64,000 nt of DNA from an uncultured Acetatifactor sp. (lineage in GTDB: Bacteria > Bacillota > Clostridia > Lachnospirales > Lachnospiraceae), in NCBI GenBank assembly GCA_910584865.1, contig CAJUCE010000012.1:1-64000 (forward strand), written 5' to 3'. How positions within the stretch are numbered: position 1 is the stretch's first letter; every line of letters begins with the position of its first letter. Positions 8,560 through 17,509 of the stretch are shown one piece after another. Position numbers and translations under genes: made by a program. The notes beneath the pieces are model-generated. The model did no database searches. It was given only the letters and a program-made list of their open reading frames with translations, and was not told where the DNA came from.

Positions 8560-9906
8560 ATGAACACAGAAATCGACATAAGCAACATAACGCTTCAAAC
8601 AGCCAGGCTTACCCTTCGCCCATGGAGGGAGGCGGACCTGGATGATTTCTATGAATACGCCTCCGTGGACGGTGTGGGGCAGATGGCAGGATGGAAGCCC
8701 CATAAAGACAAGAACGAATCCAGAGAAATTCTGAAACGGTTTATTGAACATAAGAAAATTTTAGCACTGGAATATCAGGGAAAGGTGATAGGCTCCCTGG
8801 GCATTAAGGAATACGACGAGGAGGGTTACCCGGAATTCCGGGAGAAGAAATGCCGGGAGATCGGCTATGTCCTGTCGAAGGATTACTGGGGACGGGGACT
8901 GATGCCCGAAGCGGTGCGGGAGGTACTCCGCTATCTTTTCCAGGATGTGGGACTGGATGTGGTTTTCTGCGGACATTTTCTACGAAACGTTCAGTCGGCC
9001 CGCGTGCAGGAGAAATGCGGTTTCCGGCATTACGCATATGGCCGGTTTGAGACCAAAATGGGAACTGTGGAGGAGGATGAGGTCAATATTTTGACGAAGA
9101 AGGAATGGGAGGCCGCTTTGAAAAACAGGGATGGCTGCCGGCTGCTTTTGTTTGACCTGGACGGAACCTTGCTGCGCAATGACAAAAATATCTCCCCGGC
9201 TGTTCTGAAAGCGGTGCGGGACTGCCGGGAAAAGGGTGTCCTGGTGGGAGTGGCTACTTCCAGAGGGGAACAGATCGCCCTGTCTATCCTGGAGGAACTG
9301 AAGCCGGATCTGCTGATTGCAAGCGGCGGGGCCGTGGTGAAGTATCACGGCAGGTATCTGTACAGGGCCGAATTTTCAGGGGAAGAAACCAGGCGGATGA
9401 TTGGGGTTGCCAGGGAGGTATGCGGCCTGGACTGTGAGATTACCATCGACACCATGGATTCCCATTACTGGAATTACCGGGTGGATCCGAAAAAGCAGGA
9501 TCCTACCTGGGGCGACAGTATTTATACGGATTTTCAGGATTTCCGAGAGCCTTCCCTGAAAATGTGCGTGGAGATATTTGAAGAAGAGCAGGCAAAGAGG
9601 CTTGCGGAGCGGTTGGAGGAATGCGATTGTGTCCGGTTTTCCGACGGGTACTGGTATAAATTTACCAAAAAGGCGGCTACAAAGGAGCGGGCGATTCTGG
9701 AAATGTGCTCCGCATGCGGGATTCGGACGGAAGAGATTACCGCCTTCGGGGACGACTATGCGGATATGGGGATGTTGGCTCTGTGTGGCAGGGGCATTGC
9801 CATGGGGAATGCGGTGGAGGCGGTGAAGGAAAAGGCGGACCTGGTCATCGGCAGTAATGAGGAGGACGGGATTGCGGAGTATTTAAAATGGAATTTTGAT
9901 ATATAA
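8560..9906 (+). CDS. Fusion: GNAT acetyltransferase + Cof-type HAD phosphatase
   Basis: A single 448-residue frame holds two enzymes. Residues 1 to about 185 are a RimJ/RimL-like GNAT (LTLRPWREADLDDFYEYAS, GYVLSKDYWGRGLMPEAVREVL as the acetyl-CoA loop, CGFRHYAYGRFE). Residues from about 190 are a Cof-type HAD hydrolase with DLDGTLL as motif I and FGDDYADMGML as motif IV. No stop, frameshift or repeat marks the join. The start is set at ATG 8560, where both the GNAT fold and the weak AAAGGG site begin. Either a true bifunctional enzyme or a recent fusion of neighbours. Confidence 0.88.
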   Translation: MNTEIDISNITLQTARLTLRPWREADLDDFYEYASVDGVGQMAGWKPHKDKNESREILKRFIEHKKILALEYQGKVIGSLGIKEYDEEGYPEFREKKCREIGYVLSKDYWGRGLMPEAVREVLRYLFQDVGLDVVFCGHFLRNVQSARVQEKCGFRHYAYGRFETKMGTVEEDEVNILTKKEWEAALKNRDGCRLLLFDLDGTLLRNDKNISPAVLKAVRDCREKGVLVGVATSRGEQIALSILEELKPDLLIASGGAVVKYHGRYLYRAEFSGEETRRMIGVAREVCGLDCEITIDTMDSHYWNYRVDPKKQDPTWGDSIYTDFQDFREPSLKMCVEIFEEEQAKRLAERLEECDCVRFSDGYWYKFTKKAATKERAILEMCSACGIRTEEITAFGDDYADMGMLALCGRGIAMGNAVEAVKEKADLVIGSNEEDGIAEYLKWNFDI

Positions 9907-10009
9907 TTAGAATCTTTTGCCGACGGCGCCACTGAAGCTGCGGTATGGACGGCAAAGCAAGGGAATGGATTATACCATACGGATGCTCTCTGATAAGGAA
10001 GATTATGAA

Positions 10010-10270
10010 ATGAAACAAAAGATGATAGATTTTTTATTGGAAAATGCAAACCCTTCCATACAGTTGAGAGTAAAAAAAGAAATCCTGAAAAACCTCAGCA
10101 AACAGGAAGAAGAGCGTCTGCAGGGGCAGATCCTGGAAGAAAAAATCATCCGCTTTCTTGGAGAAAAACATGATGTCGGATTCCAGTATCGCAAACGGCA
10201 AATCTGTCCGTATTTGACACTTTGCCGGTATTGTGCGGTAAATATTCTGCCAGATCATTATAGAAAATGA
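10010..10270 (+). pseudogene. N-terminal fragment of an uncharacterised protein
   Basis: 86 residues beginning MKQKMIDFLLENANPSIQLR and continuing with helical, charged sequence (EILKNLSKQEEERL). This resembles the start of a longer Lachnospiraceae protein family, whose name I cannot give. After GEKHDVGF the sequence becomes Cys-rich and unlike its beginning, suggesting a frameshift or deletion before the stop. No good ribosome site. Confidence 0.4.
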
Positions 10271-10369
10271 TATTATTCCTTATATCTGGGCTCCCTGAAG
10301 GCAGGGGAAGTATTATAGAAAATTATGAAGGAAGGCGGGAGAACTATGCGGACAACAGGAGGAACATAT

Positions 10370-11290
10370 ATGCTGAAATACGGAGACCGAATCGGAATTG
10401 TCTGCTGTTCAAACGGGCACAAGCCTTCCTATGGAGAAAATTTGAAACGTCTGGAAACCATCCTGCTGAAAATGGGGCTCCGCGTGACTTTTAGCGACTG
10501 CATTTTTGAAAAACAAAACGGAATCGGCGGGACTGGGCAGGAACGTGCCCGGGAGCTGATGAATTTTTACAGGGATGATGAAATAAAGGGAATTTTAGAT
10601 ATTTCGGGCGGGGATATTGCCAACGGGATTCTGCCCTACCTGGATTATGACGTCATCGCTGACAGCGGAAAGATTTTCTGGGGATACAGCGATTTAACCA
10701 CTGTGATCAATGCCATCTATGCGAAGACAGGAAAAGCTTCCGTGCTGTATCAGGTTCGAAATCTGCTCTATGGGTATGCGGAAGGGGGAGCGGGGCATTC
10801 CATGGGCAAAAGGCTTTCAGGCCATGAGCAGATTGCAGATTCCAATGGAGTGATTCTCTTCCGAAATACCGTAATAAACGGTGGCAGTGACCTGTTCCGG
10901 ATCAAATACCGCTTTCTTCAGCAGAAGGAAATGCAGGGAACCGTAATCGGGGGAAACATTCGATGCTTTCTCAAACTGGCAGGCACGGAATATATGCCTG
11001 ATCTGGATGGAAAAATCTTGCTGTTAGAAGCCTTCCATGGGATGCCCCCGCAGATAGAAACCTATCTGCGCCAGTTACAGCAGTTGGGAGCCTTTGAAAG
11101 AGCCGCAGGCATCCTGCTTGGAACCTTTACCCAGATGGAAGCCGAAAAATGCACTCCAACGGTAGAAACCCTCATCCGCGAAATCGTGGGAAAAGATCTG
11201 CCCATTGCGGTTACGGCGGACATAGGCCACGGAACCGATTCGAAGGCGATTATCATCGGTCAGGAGCTGCATTTGATGGAGGGAGCATGA
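10370..11290 (+). CDS. MccF/LD-carboxypeptidase-like serine peptidase (S66)
   Basis: 306-residue S66 family member; relatives cleave LD-peptide bonds of peptidoglycan tripeptides or detoxify microcin C-type nucleotide-peptides. Visible marks: IGIVCCSNG at the start, GILDISGGDIANGILPYLDYD, FWGYSDLTTVINAIY around the nucleophile (GYSD), the Glu strand LLLEAFHG and the C-terminal IGHGTDSKAI with the catalytic His. AGGAGGA lies 6 bases before ATG 10370. The stop overlaps the ATG of the next gene (ATGA), so the two are co-translated. Target unknown. Confidence 0.88.
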   Translation: MLKYGDRIGIVCCSNGHKPSYGENLKRLETILLKMGLRVTFSDCIFEKQNGIGGTGQERARELMNFYRDDEIKGILDISGGDIANGILPYLDYDVIADSGKIFWGYSDLTTVINAIYAKTGKASVLYQVRNLLYGYAEGGAGHSMGKRLSGHEQIADSNGVILFRNTVINGGSDLFRIKYRFLQQKEMQGTVIGGNIRCFLKLAGTEYMPDLDGKILLLEAFHGMPPQIETYLRQLQQLGAFERAAGILLGTFTQMEAEKCTPTVETLIREIVGKDLPIAVTADIGHGTDSKAIIIGQELHLMEGA

Positions 11291-12129
11291 TAAAAGACAG
11301 GAACATTTTTATAGAGGGGATACAGGGGATGGGCAAATCCACTCTGCTGCAGGCCATTGCCCGAAAGGCTCCGGAACTTCACATGTGTCGGGAGGGGGAC
11401 TATTCCCCGGTGGAATTGGCCTGGTGTACCTGGATGGATGCGGATGACTATAGGGCAGTGCTGGCGCGCTATGGAAGCCTTCGCAGGGAAATTGAGGCGC
11501 ATACCTTTCAGGAAGGGAGCCATTATATCATTCCTTATACCACTATCCTGACGGATATCCCCGGCTTTCACAAGGATCTGGAGCAGTACGAAATCTACAA
11601 CGGGCGCAAAAGCCCGGAGGAACTGGAAGGGATTATCCGGGCAAGGTATAGGAGTTTTTATGGGAAGGGTTATCTGTTTGAGTGCGCTTTCTTACAAAAT
11701 ATCGTGGAAGATCTGATTCTGTACCATCAGTTGGGGGATGACGAAATTGTGATGTTTTATCACAGGCTGTTCGCGGATGTCCCCCAGGAGGGATTTTTGC
11801 TATTGTACTTATATGATGAACATCTGGAGGAAAGCACGCGGATGATCTGTGAGGAACGTGCGGATGATCAAGGAAATCCCCTTTGGTATCCTCTGATGAT
11901 GAACTACCTGAAATCCTCACCCTACGGGAAAGCTCATGGATATCAGGGATTCGACGATCTTATCCGACATTTTCGCCATAGACAGCAATTGGAACTGCGC
12001 ATTCTGCGGGAAGTGGCGGGGCATCGGGCTGTCATCCTCCCGGCGAAGCGTTGGGACATAGAGGAAGTGTTGGATATCATAGCGGGGCAGGTCATTTGTT
12101 CTGGAGCGGAAGGTTTCGAAATCCATTGA
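11287..12129 (+). CDS. P-loop kinase-like protein
   Basis: 280 residues with a Walker A near the start (FIEGIQGMGKSTLLQAI), followed by a region typical of deoxynucleoside/thymidylate-kinase-like folds (HTFQEGSHYIIPYTTIL, FECAFLQNIVEDLILY, ERADDQGNPLWYP). It overlaps the S66 peptidase by 4 bases, suggesting a shared task. Substrate unknown; similar proteins are simply annotated as ATP/GTP-binding. Confidence 0.75.
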   Translation: MIKDRNIFIEGIQGMGKSTLLQAIARKAPELHMCREGDYSPVELAWCTWMDADDYRAVLARYGSLRREIEAHTFQEGSHYIIPYTTILTDIPGFHKDLEQYEIYNGRKSPEELEGIIRARYRSFYGKGYLFECAFLQNIVEDLILYHQLGDDEIVMFYHRLFADVPQEGFLLLYLYDEHLEESTRMICEERADDQGNPLWYPLMMNYLKSSPYGKAHGYQGFDDLIRHFRHRQQLELRILREVAGHRAVILPAKRWDIEEVLDIIAGQVICSGAEGFEIH

Positions 12130-12256
12130 CCGTCTGGAGGCAGACGCGGAGAGAGCAATGAAACAGATATACGATTGTATGATTTCTGTGGTGGCCTGTT
12201 TGAGTATAACGAATCTCAAATATACAATTCTGGAATTTATATTGCACACTGGTAAA

Positions 12257-12341
12257 ATTTACAGCATGCCCCGACTGCAGACCGCCAGCCAGATGCTTTT
12301 CGGGTTGTGTTACTGTAAATTCTGGCGGTCTGCAGTATAAT
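12257..12341 (+). repeat. Perfect 15-bp inverted repeat with interleaved second pair, ending at a TATAAT
   Basis: ACTGCAGACCGCCAG at 12274-12288 is the exact reverse complement of 12322-12336. A second pair, ATTTACAG near 12257 and CTGTAAAT at 12313-12320, interleaves with it in a-b-a'-b' order. TATAAT at 12336-12341 overlaps the right arm, 22 bases upstream of the SGNH gene. It could be an operator, a pseudoknot-forming leader or the scar of a small element. Confidence 0.6.
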
Positions 12342-12362
12342 GGATAAGGGAGGAGCGGGATT

Positions 12363-12905
12363 ATGAAAGTTTTGTTTATCGGAAACAGCCATACCTATTT
12401 TAACGACATGCCCCGGATGTTCGCGGATATCTGCCGGGAAAATGGTGAGGAGGTGGAAGTGGCCATGCTGGCCCACGGCGGCAGAGGATGGGATTTCCAC
12501 CTGGAGGAACCGGAGGTGCGCTTCAATATCCGGTATGGGGGCTATGATGCCGTGGTTCTTCAGCATACAGCCCATCCCATGGGAGACCTGGACGTGATGG
12601 CCCGGTGCGGCAGGGCGCTGATTGGGTGGGTGAGGGAAGCGGGAGCCAGGCCCATTCTCTATATGACTTGGACAACCAAAGCAGACGGGGAGGCGGCTCA
12701 GGAGGGCATGAGCAATGCCTATCTGGCCCTTCAGCGGGAGACCGGATGCGAAGTGGCTCCTGTAGGAGAAAACTGGTGGAAATACCACAGAGAGCACCCG
12801 GAGACAGAGCTCTACGCGGAGGACGGGCAGCATGCCTCGGAAGCCGGTTCCCGGTTGGCGGCTGTTACCATTGCGGAGGTGTACCTGGGGAGGAAGCTTC
12901 TTTGA
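12363..12905 (+). CDS. SGNH/GDSL-type hydrolase
   Basis: Predicted esterase or acetylhydrolase, cytosolic (no signal peptide). Block I is FIGNSHTYF with the nucleophile Ser; the C-terminal DGQHASEAG supplies the Asp and His of block V. 180 residues, close to the minimal SGNH size. The Gly and Asn of blocks II and III are not obvious, so the exact subfamily is uncertain. GGGAGG lies about 8 bases before the ATG. Confidence 0.82.
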   Translation: MKVLFIGNSHTYFNDMPRMFADICRENGEEVEVAMLAHGGRGWDFHLEEPEVRFNIRYGGYDAVVLQHTAHPMGDLDVMARCGRALIGWVREAGARPILYMTWTTKADGEAAQEGMSNAYLALQRETGCEVAPVGENWWKYHREHPETELYAEDGQHASEAGSRLAAVTIAEVYLGRKLL

Positions 12906-13079
12906 AGCGTTTTGGCATCCCGCTTTTTACCTGGAGGAAGGGAAGACTTCTTTACTGTGCCATATGGCAGCGTGTACGAAATAGAATGGATCATGCTTGA
13001 CGACATAGAGGATTACCTGAAGGTTCCAAAGTGGGCAGGGCATAAACTGGACAAAACGGCATTTGTATGGGGTGACTTT

Positions 13080-13470
13080 ATGGGGACTTATTTGAATCCG
13101 GGTAATAAGGGATTCCAGGAAATTCTACAGTCGGGATATGTGGATAAGACCGGTCTGATCGCACTGATCAATCAGACTGTGGGGACGATGCAGAAGCTGA
13201 CCTGCATCAGCAGGCCAAGGAGATTTGGAAAGTCTTATGCGGCAAAGATGCTGTGTGCGTATTATGACTGTTCCTGTGATTCTCATGTGCTTTTTGATGA
13301 CAAGGAGATTGCGCGGACCCAGGGGTATCTGACGCATCTTAATCAATATCATGTGATTAACCTGGATATTACCGGTTTTATTTCCGATGCGACAGGAATG
13401 GACATACCGCTTTCAAATGTGCCCAATATGATTGCAGACGCAATTCAGACATCAGAAAAGCATCAGAAAA
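13080..13470 (+). pseudogene. AAA-ATPase-like protein (DUF1703 group), truncated
   Basis: MGTYLNPGNKGFQEILQSGYVDKTGLI followed by SRPRRFGKSYAAKML is the characteristic start of the AAA-ATPase-like plus PD-(D/E)XK family. Homology stops near TSEKHQ, exactly where the convergent yedK gene ends, and the frame runs on into antisense yedK sequence. A family member is about 500-550 residues; only about 130 remain. The frame is also open upstream to 12912 (LDDIEDYLKVPKWAG). A longer relative lies at 45640. Confidence 0.8.
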
Positions 13471-14074
13471 AACGTAGCTGCTCATATTCCGTACTTCGCT
13501 CCAGTAAAAATGGAATCTGCCGCAAAAGGGGTTCTGTCTTTCCGGCATCCAGAATCCATTCCGTGACCTGCTCCGCCTGCAGCAACAGGGGCATGCGGTC
13601 ATGGACGGGCTCCATGGATTCGTTTGCGGCGGTGGTAAGGATCACGAAGTGTTCCCCGTCCCCATAGTTCCTGCAGCATCCCGTCATAAACAGGGCTTGT
13701 CCGTCATTTTTCCGAAAAGTATATTTTGCTTTTTCCCGGTTCCACTCATAGAAGGATGCCGCGGGAACGGCGATGCGTCTGTGGAGGATGCCTTCCCGGA
13801 AAAGGGGCCTGTCCGTGACAGTCTCACAGCGGGCGTTGATAATCAGGCCTTTGCGCTGCTCCTGCTGTACGGGGAATCCCCACCGGAGCCAGGTACAGGC
13901 GATTCCTCCCCCTGCCGCAAGAAGGACGGGGGCTTCATCTGCAGGGTGTATATCCATGCTGCTGATTCGCTTCAGGGCAGCTGCGGATTCCCAGCGCAGC
14001 TTTTCAGCTGTCTCTTTTATCAGCTTTTCCATTTCATATGCCGTTTCGTCAGTGACATGATAACGTCCGCACAT
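13463..14074 (-). CDS. yedK: HMCES/YedK-type SOS response-associated peptidase
   Basis: Shields abasic sites in single-stranded DNA by covalent cross-linking. The start is MCGRY, so Cys2 becomes the N-terminal nucleophile after Met removal. The asparagine and glutamate of the active site are seen in INARCETV and FYEW, and the His in VHDRMPLLL. 203 residues, complete. The start at 14074 is certain because Cys2 must follow Met, and AAGGAGGAA precedes it by about 6 bases. A pair of direct repeats lies 70-110 bases upstream. Confidence 0.93.
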   Translation of the reverse strand: MCGRYHVTDETAYEMEKLIKETAEKLRWESAAALKRISSMDIHPADEAPVLLAAGGGIACTWLRWGFPVQQEQRKGLIINARCETVTDRPLFREGILHRRIAVPAASFYEWNREKAKYTFRKNDGQALFMTGCCRNYGDGEHFVILTTAANESMEPVHDRMPLLLQAEQVTEWILDAGKTEPLLRQIPFLLERSTEYEQLRFF

Positions 14075-14144
14075 TTGCGCTTCCTCCTTGTTTTTCGCGA
14101 GAGCAAGCACCCACGTTGTTTCCAGTGGGGACTGTTGGCTTCGC

Positions 14145-14185
14145 ATAGAACCCTGTCTGGTTTCATATAGAACCCTGTCTTGTTT
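14145..14185. promoter_or_regulatory. Two direct repeats upstream of yedK, 22-bp period
   Basis: ATAGAACCCTGTCTGGTTT at 14145-14163 recurs with one change at 14167-14185. The 22-bp spacing is two helical turns, which suits cooperative protein binding. The sequence does not match the Bacillus-type SOS box. Confidence 0.5.
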
Positions 14186-14362
14186 AGTATACTGCATTTT
14201 CTCAATTGGAAACAGGGGATGGAAAAATATTTGTGAAAAAATTCTTCTTCAAACTGGCGAATATCTGGTATACTGAATGGCATAAACGGAATTTTGAAAA
14301 TCTGGTTTGACCGGTTCAGGGGCAGACGGGAGTGTTGAGGATTCGTGAGAGACGGGAGCGTT

Positions 14363-14731
14363 ATGAAGATCAGAGAAATTGCTTATGATTTTTCGGTATG
14401 TAAAGTGGAAGATTATTCGTTGGTTGATTTGAATGCGGAATATTGTTTTATCGGCAAAACGCGGGAGGAGAATTCGTTGGTGTGCGTTACGGGCAATGTA
14501 CCGGCGAATGCGGTCCAAACAGAGGATGGGTGGAAAGCATTTCGCGTGGACGGCGTACTGGATTTTTTACTGATCGGTATCTTATCCCGAATTTGCGGAA
14601 TCTTAGCGGAGCATGAAATCAGTGTGTTTGTGGTTTCTACTTTTGACACGGATTATGTTCTGATAAAAAGGGAAAATTTCAAAAGGGCATTGGACATTCT
14701 GGAAAACGCCGGATATGAAATTGTTGGATGA
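14363..14731 (+). CDS. ACT-domain protein
   Basis: 122 residues. The C-terminal 70 form an ACT/CASTOR-like fold (VDGVLDFLLIGILSRICGILAEHEISVFVVSTFDTDYVLIK), which usually binds an amino acid. The N-terminal part carries a second, degenerate repeat. Small single-gene unit; probably a ligand-binding regulator, but the partner is unknown. Start at ATG 14363 after GGGAG. Confidence 0.82.
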   Translation: MKIREIAYDFSVCKVEDYSLVDLNAEYCFIGKTREENSLVCVTGNVPANAVQTEDGWKAFRVDGVLDFLLIGILSRICGILAEHEISVFVVSTFDTDYVLIKRENFKRALDILENAGYEIVG

Positions 14732-14822
14732 GGCGTTACGAAGGCGCATCTATTTTTAAAAAAGAATATGAGGTAGAAAAAAACGGCTTTGCAGAGTATG
14801 ATGGGTCAGTGGGGGTATTCCA

Positions 14823-15944
14823 ATGAAATTTGTATATGTGACGAATGAAAATTTTGAAGATATTTTTGAGGTTTCAGCGAAATATGAGCAATGGCAATAT
14901 GTAAAGCATCATATATTTGACATGGTAGATAATTATGCCGCCGTTGTGAACGAGGCATATCTTCCCATTCCGTTTCTGGTCTACGAGGAAGACAGGATTG
15001 TCGGCTTTGTTCAGGTAAATAGGAAGGAAGAACATTCCATGGAAGAAAGACATCCCTATAAAGGCTATAACTCCTCCTGCGAGATACGAAAATTGATTGT
15101 GCATGAGACGGAGCAGAACAGGGGATACGGAACGAGAATCCTGCGTGAAGTAACAAAGTGGGCGTGCAATGAATTTGGCATAGACACAATAACAGCCTGC
15201 TATAAGGCAGAGAACCTGCCTGCCGATAAGCTGTTCTCAAAAGCCGGATTCCGCAGAAAGATGGAGGAAGATGATATAGTTGTAGTCATAAAACCCGGAA
15301 TCAACGAAAACGAGTCCGGAGAAGGAGATACACTGGCAGGCATACATAAGGAAAAAAATAAGGAAATAAGCGAGTTTCCCGATATCCCCCACCGGAACAT
15401 AACCACATTTGCCCGCAGGATAAAGGAACTTAAAAAATATCCCCAAGACCGAATAGGAGAGGAGGATATTCATTTCCGGAAAATAAGTATGGATGACTGC
15501 AGACAGCTTACGCAGATGCAGCTTCTGGAAAGCCAGGAAGAATATGTGATGCCCTTTGTGGATTCCCTGGCTCAGTCCTACAGCGATTTGTTCGAAGACG
15601 AAATCACGGTTACCTATGCACTGTGTAATGGAAATACTCCTGTGGGCCTGGTGGAAATATATTATGGGAGTGGCAGGGACTTCCCGGGCTTACATGACAG
15701 GCCGGTGTACGAATTATTCCGCATATTGGTGGATAAGGACTGCCAGAAGAAGGGATACGGCACAAAGGCGGTACAGCTGTTTTTGGACTACGGGAAGGAG
15801 AAACCCCTGGGAGAGGCAGAGGATATGGTGGTTTCCGTGGTGGAAGGAAATGACACGGCATTAAAGCTGTATGAAAAATTCGGATTTAGGGTATTCGGCA
15901 GAGACAAATATGGACATACCGCGCTGAGACGTCCCTGCTTTTGA
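14823..15944 (+). CDS. Tandem-GNAT N-acetyltransferase
   Basis: 373 residues with two complete GNAT domains. Domain 1 (about 1-155) has the acetyl-CoA loop ETEQNRGYGTRIL; domain 2 (about 215-373) has DKDCQKKGYGTKAV and NDTALKLYEKFGFRVFG. A charged linker of about 50 residues joins them. Ends in a Cys-Phe. Acceptor substrate unknown; antibiotic or small-molecule acetylation is possible. Confidence 0.88.
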   Translation: MKFVYVTNENFEDIFEVSAKYEQWQYVKHHIFDMVDNYAAVVNEAYLPIPFLVYEEDRIVGFVQVNRKEEHSMEERHPYKGYNSSCEIRKLIVHETEQNRGYGTRILREVTKWACNEFGIDTITACYKAENLPADKLFSKAGFRRKMEEDDIVVVIKPGINENESGEGDTLAGIHKEKNKEISEFPDIPHRNITTFARRIKELKKYPQDRIGEEDIHFRKISMDDCRQLTQMQLLESQEEYVMPFVDSLAQSYSDLFEDEITVTYALCNGNTPVGLVEIYYGSGRDFPGLHDRPVYELFRILVDKDCQKKGYGTKAVQLFLDYGKEKPLGEAEDMVVSVVEGNDTALKLYEKFGFRVFGRDKYGHTALRRPCF

Positions 15945-16022
15945 CGACAGAGGGCATTAATCTTTTTACATACTCATAGCAACACACGGTATGGGATAAC
16001 AGGAAAATGCGGAGAAGATAGT

Positions 16023-16568
16023 ATGAGGAACAGGATTAACATACATACGGTTTCAGATAACCTTTATTTTTTGAAAATCCTCTGGAAAATCAACCCCAGG
16101 CGGGTCATATTCAGCTTTGCGGCGCAGATATTCGGCTATGCGGAATGGGCTTTTTTCAGTGTGGTTTTCATGAAATATCTTTTCGGGGCCGCAGAATTCG
16201 GGAGGAGTTTTGGTGAGACAGCGTGGTTTATTGCGGTTTCAATGGCTGTGATTTTTCTCACCACAGGTTTTCAGATCTGGATGGAAGAACGGTATGTGCC
16301 GTGTACGGATCCTGAATTATATGAAAAACTGAACGGAATGCTGTTTGAACAAGCCTCCAATGTAGACATTGCCTGCTATGAGGATGTGGAATTCTATGAC
16401 ACCTATACGAAGGCGGCTTCCCAGGCTTATGAGAGGGCCAGGTCCGTACTGACGGATACGGCCGGTATGATTGCCGCATTCTTCGCGTCAGCCTATGGGA
16501 TGTGTCCTTCCGATATCCGTCCCGGGAAATGGAAAAAAAGCTTTCCACGGAAGGAAAATACGCGCTGA
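16023..16568 (+). pseudogene. ABC exporter no. 1, N-terminal membrane half (broken)
   Basis: Begins as a normal exporter membrane domain (NLYFLKILWKINPRRVIFSF, several hydrophobic segments, NVDIACYEDVEFYDTY). After about 155 residues (AAFFASAYG) the frame jumps directly into sequence that encodes an ATP-binding domain in another frame. The last membrane helices are missing, so the transporter is broken here. Confidence 0.82.
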
Positions 16569-17509
16569 GGCATGTGAATTACACCTTTGCCGCAGGCAAA
16601 AACACGGCATTGGTGGGGTACAACGGTTCCGGGAAGAGTACATTGGTCAAATTGCTGATGCGCCTTTATGACCCGACGGAGGGCGCTGTTTTATTAAACG
16701 GTGTGGATATCCGCAGGTTTAACCTGCAGGCATACCGGCGGCTTATCGGTACGACGTTTCAGGATTTCGAACTTTTTTCCATGAGCGTACTGGAAAATGT
16801 GATTATGGAAAAACTGGAAACCGAAGCCCAGAGGGCGGCGGCCATGGAGGCGCTTCAAAAAAGCGGCGTACTGGAACAGGTAATGCAGTTGGAGAAAGGG
16901 GCAGACACCATTCTGACCAGGGAGTTCGATGACAGGGGAGCCGTGCTTTCCGGAGGACAGGCCCAGAAAATAGCGGTGGCACAGGTTCTGCCCAATTATG
17001 TGGAGACAAAGCTAAAACCTGTTTCCAGGGAGAAAATCCACCGGAGGATCTGGGGGGAACTGTATCGCAAGGCGGCCGAAATCGACTTGAAAAACTACGA
17101 TGATCCTGAATTCTACAACGAATTTGTCTGGGCCATGGGGGAAGCGGCCAATCGGGTGGAAGCGGTAATCGGAAGCTGTACCGCTCTGATTGGGGAGACC
17201 GCGGGCATTTTCGTGGTGTCGGGCTATGTGCTGAGCCAGGACAGGTTCGGGCTCCTGCTCACCGGCATCTCAGTGGTGATTTTATTGTTCCTGACAAACC
17301 TTTATAACAGGCGCAGGATGAAATTGCGGGAGAAAATCAAGCATCTGGAGAGAAAGCTGGATTACATAAGCAGGGTGTTTTATCTGCCGGAATACGCCAA
17401 GGAACTGCGCCTGAACCGGATAAAGCCCAGGCTGTATGAGGAATTCCATGAGGCCTCAGGGCAGATTCGGGAGATTACCGGAAGGGAACCCGCAGACTGC
17501 AGATATTGA
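16502..17509 (+). pseudogene. ABC exporter remnant: ATPase no. 1 fused to membrane domain no. 2
   Basis: The first 165 residues are an ABC ATPase with Walker A (GYNGSGKST) and signature (LSGGQAQK). It stops before Walker B: after IAVAQVL it continues straight into the middle of a second exporter's membrane domain (DDPEFYNEFVWAMGEAANR). Thus the C-terminal third of ATPase 1 and the start of exporter 2 have been deleted in frame. No Walker B or H-loop remains, so it cannot hydrolyse ATP normally. Confidence 0.82.

Noticed and set aside
12158..12340. 60-codon plus-strand ORF before the SGNH gene
   Set aside because: Runs across the inverted repeat and promoter; no ribosome site.
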